Made by a program: the position numbers and the translations under genes. From JAUNST01 sp964452285 (GTDB lineage: Bacteria > Patescibacteriota > Microgenomatia > UBA1400 > PJMF01), in assembly GCA_964452285.1 (NCBI GenBank), contig CAYVKW010000024.1, positions 1-15,790 on the forward strand: a DNA stretch of 15,790 bases, in the 5' to 3' direction. The first letter of the stretch is position 1; each line of letters begins with the position of its first letter. Below the pieces are notes generated by a model. It saw only the letters and a program-made list of their open reading frames with translations. It was not told the DNA's origin and did no database searches. Below are positions 14,344 through 15,790 of this stretch, piece after piece.

Positions 14344-14817
14344 TTAATAATCACAAAAAGGAAAAAAGACTTCAGCGGCGATCTGACAGAAAGAAGGTTT
14401 GAGGAGTGGAGTCGAAACGTGCTCGTCATCAACAAATTCCAAGAATTGCTCATAGATAACGTCTAAGATAACCGAATCTTGAGCTTTATTCTCGCTCAAG
14501 AAAAAGAGATAAAAGATCCTGTTGTCTATTGATTCTAGACTAGTGTTTTTATATGACACCAGCGAGCCAGTTATCTTAGTCTGCCAAAAGCCAGGTTCTC
14601 TAGGTCGCCGAGTTTCCAAGGTGAGACAGCTCAGCGCTTGCCTTTGTTGATCGGTGGCGTTTTGTTCAAGAACAAAACGCTGAACTTGATTGTCGCCGTC
14701 GGCAACAAAAAGAGCAAAAACGAAGTTTTTAACTTGCTCTTCCTGTGCTGCTTGGCAAGCTGTTTGTGTCAGCCTTCCTGCTACTTCATAGAGATTGGCA
14801 ATAGAACATAAGGACAT
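14344..14817 (-). CDS. Orphan 157-residue soluble protein
   Basis: 157 residues, not recognised. The start at 14817 is fixed by a canonical SD (AGGAGG at 14830-14825, 7 nt before the ATG); an in-frame TTG extension to 14973 runs through the structured leader and is unlikely. The N-terminal part is helical (SIANLYEVAGRLTQTACQAAQEEQ), then NFVFALFVADGDNQVQRFVLEQ looks like strands, followed by CLTLETRRPREPGFWQTKITGSLVSY, IFYLFFLSENKAQDSVILDVIYEQFLEF and a Cys/Phe-rich end. Five Cys residues, no membrane helix or signal peptide. It is monocistronic with its own promoter, a long leader and a terminator, a plan shared with the orphan at 12552, although the two proteins show no evident similarity. 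Confidence 0.72.
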   Translation of the reverse strand: MSLCSIANLYEVAGRLTQTACQAAQEEQVKNFVFALFVADGDNQVQRFVLEQNATDQQRQALSCLTLETRRPREPGFWQTKITGSLVSYKNTSLESIDNRIFYLFFLSENKAQDSVILDVIYEQFLEFVDDEHVSTPLLKPSFCQIAAEVFFPFCDY

Positions 14818-15136
14818 AAGTCCTCCTCCTTTTATGTCTGGTGAGCCTAACAAGATTGGTCGCGCGCGAAGTCTGTCAAAGACGAGCGCGTGCCAAAACG
14901 TTGGTCCAGACGAAAAAAATTCCAAAATGAAAACAAGAGGCGATAAAAAATCTGTTAGTAAAATTAATGACAAACATAATTCAACAAAAATAGCGGCGAA
15001 GCCAACAGATTGAGAAATTTACAATTGAAACTTTTTTCGTCTAGACCAAGCAAATGAAAAGAGAGTAAAAAAATTAAAGAGCACTTTGAGAAAAGAAATA
15101 GATCACGCAAAAAGTGATAAAACTCATCTCAAAGTG
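14818..15136 (-). ncRNA. Long structured 5' leader, candidate cis-regulatory RNA
   Basis: About 318 nt lie between the expected transcription start (near 15135) and the ATG at 14817. Going 5' to 3' on the minus strand: (P1) CACTTTGAGA (15136-15127) pairs with TCTCAAAGTG (15091-15082), enclosing ATCAC/GTGAT (15118-15114 with 15106-15102), right at the transcript's 5' end. (P2) TTGGTCTAGACGAAAAAA (15049-15032) pairs over 18 bp, including one G-U, with TTTTTTCGTCTGGACCAA (14918-14901). (P3) Inside P2, AATCTGTT pairs with AACAGATT (near 15013-15006 and 14954-14947). (P4) a GC-rich hairpin with GTCT/AGAC and CGCGC/GCGCG between about 14893 and 14862. The SD follows. I do not recognise it as a known riboswitch, RNase P, tmRNA or 6S RNA. 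All helices were found by eye. Confidence 0.6.
14901..15049. repeat. Long-range 18-bp inverted repeat
   Basis: Plus strand TTGGTCCAGACGAAAAAA (14901-14918) and TTTTTTCGTCTAGACCAA (15032-15049) are inverted copies with one difference, separated by 113 nt. As minus-strand RNA the difference is a G-U pair, so pairing is complete. An alternative is the terminal repeats of a small non-autonomous element; no flanking target duplication is evident (left flank AAAACG, right flank GCAAAT). Confidence 0.7.
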
Positions 15137-15141
15137 ATCAT

Positions 15142-15170
15142 ATTATAACAAAATAAGTGGAAAAAGTCAA
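15142..15170 (-). promoter_or_regulatory. Consensus promoter of the structured-leader transcript
   Basis: Minus strand TTGACT (15170-15165), exactly 17 nt, TATAAT (15147-15142) with extended TGT. The start site would be near 15135, so the RNA begins at the first base pairs of hairpin P1. Confidence 0.82.
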
Positions 15171-15196
15171 AATTATAGGCTTTTAGTGAGAAAATA

Positions 15197-15688
15197 TTAT
15201 AAAGTAGACAAGATAGTCACGGCAATGATAAAAATAATGACTAAAGTGGCAGCAAGCCAACTAGTGCCACCTTTTTCACCACTCAGTTGCACTAGCTCTG
15301 CTTCACTTGCTTGAGAGTGTCGCAATTTGATTTTATTGATTTTTCTTTTAATATCGCGCTTGTAAAATGAATAAAACGCCATCCAAATTACAATGCTGCC
15401 ATAATTCATAATACTAAGATTGAAAAACATAATGAACAAAATTTCAATTACAACTAAAGCTAAGTACGTAAGCAAAGTAAAAAGATACATTTTGCGATAA
15501 GCCTAGTAAACTGGACCTAGAAGAGCGCCCCAAATACTAATTGATTTAAGATTTTCGACAAATGATTTTTTAACTTCGGAATTAACGGTTTTATCATACA
15601 TGACATCTACTTTTTTGCCGATATATGCTTTAATCATTTGCTCGTCTAAATTATTTTCTTTAATTAGTGGTGAAGAATTTATATCCAT
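15197..15688 (-). pseudogene. DUF2628-like membrane protein interrupted by an in-frame TAG
   Basis: One reading frame of 163 sense-or-stop codons plus TAA encodes a DUF2628-like protein: MIKAYIGKKVDVMY near the start, then SIWGALLGPVY, and after the interruption AYRKMYLFTLLTYLAL (TM1 about 66-88), a second hydrophobic segment with AFYSFYKRDIKRKINKIKLR, and a C-terminal TM (about 140-162). The family normally reads GPxYxxYRKMY without a break; here the codon between VY and AYRK is TAG (15505-15503), the only defect visible. TAG is used as a genuine stop elsewhere in the window (rpiB, the OB-like gene, the ABC permease). It may be a recent nonsense mutation, a sequence error or a read-through site. 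The downstream ATG at 15490 could restart a 97-residue protein. Confidence 0.75.
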
Positions 15689-15698
15689 AATGTTGTTT

Positions 15699-15707
15699 AT
15701 TTTAGCA
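15699..15707 (-). promoter_or_regulatory. Extended -10 promoter of the DUF2628-like gene
   Basis: Minus strand TGCTAAAAT, an extended -10 with one mismatch, 10 nt before the ATG at 15688. Transcripts would have only a few leader bases. Confidence 0.45.
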
Positions 15708-15715
15708 TAAAAATG

Positions 15716-15729
15716 ACTCTAAAAAGAGT
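15716..15729 (-). terminator. Weak hairpin downstream of 5S rRNA
   Basis: ACTCT-TTTT-AGAGT on the minus strand, followed by CATTTTT. With the T7 tract directly after the 5S end (15745-15739) it may end the rRNA transcript. The stem is only 5 bp. Confidence 0.35.
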
Positions 15730-15746
15730 AAGTAATACAAAAAAAT

Positions 15747-15790
15747 CGTCAGTGTTTGTACCTCGACCTATCTTCGCAGGGGGAGAGCCC
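15747..15790 (-). rRNA. rrf: 5S rRNA, 3' end only
   Basis: The minus strand from the window edge reads GGGCTCTCCCCCTGCGAAGATAGG followed by a tail AACACTGAC and a T7 tract. This matches the conserved 3' third of bacterial 5S rRNA (the GTCTCCCC-TGCGAGAGTAGG block and then the 3' strand of helix I). The 5' part lies beyond the window, so the exact 3' end is approximate. It implies that an rRNA operon ends here, just upstream of the DUF2628-like gene. Confidence 0.8.

Noticed and set aside
14818..14973. In-frame N-terminal extension of the 157-residue orphan from a TTG
   Set aside because: It runs through the P2 and P4 leader helices, and the AGGAGG at optimal distance marks the ATG at 14817.
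14818..15136. RNase P RNA, tmRNA or 6S RNA in the long leader
   Set aside because: Conserved cores of these RNAs, such as the GAGGAAAGTCC and ACAGAA parts of RNase P or tRNA-like ends of tmRNA, are not present.
15503..15505. Recoding of TAG or TGA (alternative genetic code)
   Set aside because: TAG ends three other intact genes, TGA ends the 106-residue gene, and no family protein here contains conserved positions encoded by TGA.
1..15790. CRISPR array, transposase or integrase
   Set aside because: No regularly spaced repeats, no recombinase motifs and no duplicated tRNA 3' end are visible.

Overview
The window reads as a piece of chromosome from a Patescibacteria/CPR bacterium, probably of the Parcubacteria group. 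The evidence is AT-rich, lysine/glutamate-heavy coding, tightly packed and overlapping genes, tRNA genes without an encoded CCA end, a YibE/F-like membrane protein, a small OB-like anchored protein typical of these genomes, and many short orphan genes. This placement is inference from style and gene content; no full marker gene is present (only the 3' end of a 5S rRNA at the right edge). The standard code applies: TAA, TAG and TGA are all used as stops and TGG as Trp.

Layout. 1-3390 (minus strand): ftsH protease, then a stand-alone 5'-3' exonuclease, then tRNA-Arg(GCG) with its own promoter. 3391-3477 holds divergent promoters for ftsH and rpiB. 3478-6134 (plus): a compact run of rpiB, an rpe-like gene, yqeY and three small genes, two of them membrane proteins. 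6183-6955 (plus): an anchored OB-like protein and a truncated RhuM-like gene. 6995-8580 (minus): a TagGH/Wzm-Wzt type polysaccharide ABC exporter. 8581-8643: divergent promoters. 8644-12175 (plus): ftsE with a very long charged tail, ftsX, and a secreted coiled-coil protein ending in a C39-like cysteine peptidase domain, which looks like a CPR version of the FtsEX-EnvC/PcsB cell-wall-splitting machine. 12221-12294: tRNA-Glu(TTC). 12451-12932: a self-contained cassette for a 106-residue orphan protein (consensus promoter, leader hairpin, strong SD, perfect terminator). 12942-14217: YibE/F-like protein. 14250-15170 (minus): a second self-contained cassette, a 157-residue orphan protein behind a leader of about 318 nt with several strong helices. 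15197-15688 (minus): a DUF2628-like membrane protein gene interrupted by an in-frame TAG. 15747-15790 (minus): 3' end of 5S rRNA.

Regulation has a consistent style. Ten of eleven promoters I can place carry an extended -10 (TGnTATAAT or one variant). Five genes (ftsH, rpiB, the ABC permease, ftsE, the DUF2628-like gene) have their -10 only 6-11 nt before the start codon, so their mRNAs should be leaderless or nearly so. Against this background the two orphan cassettes, with long leaders and canonical SDs, stand out.

The strongest candidates for something undescribed are the structured leader at 14818-15136, the FtsEX-activated C39 hydrolase module, and the two orphan small-protein cassettes.
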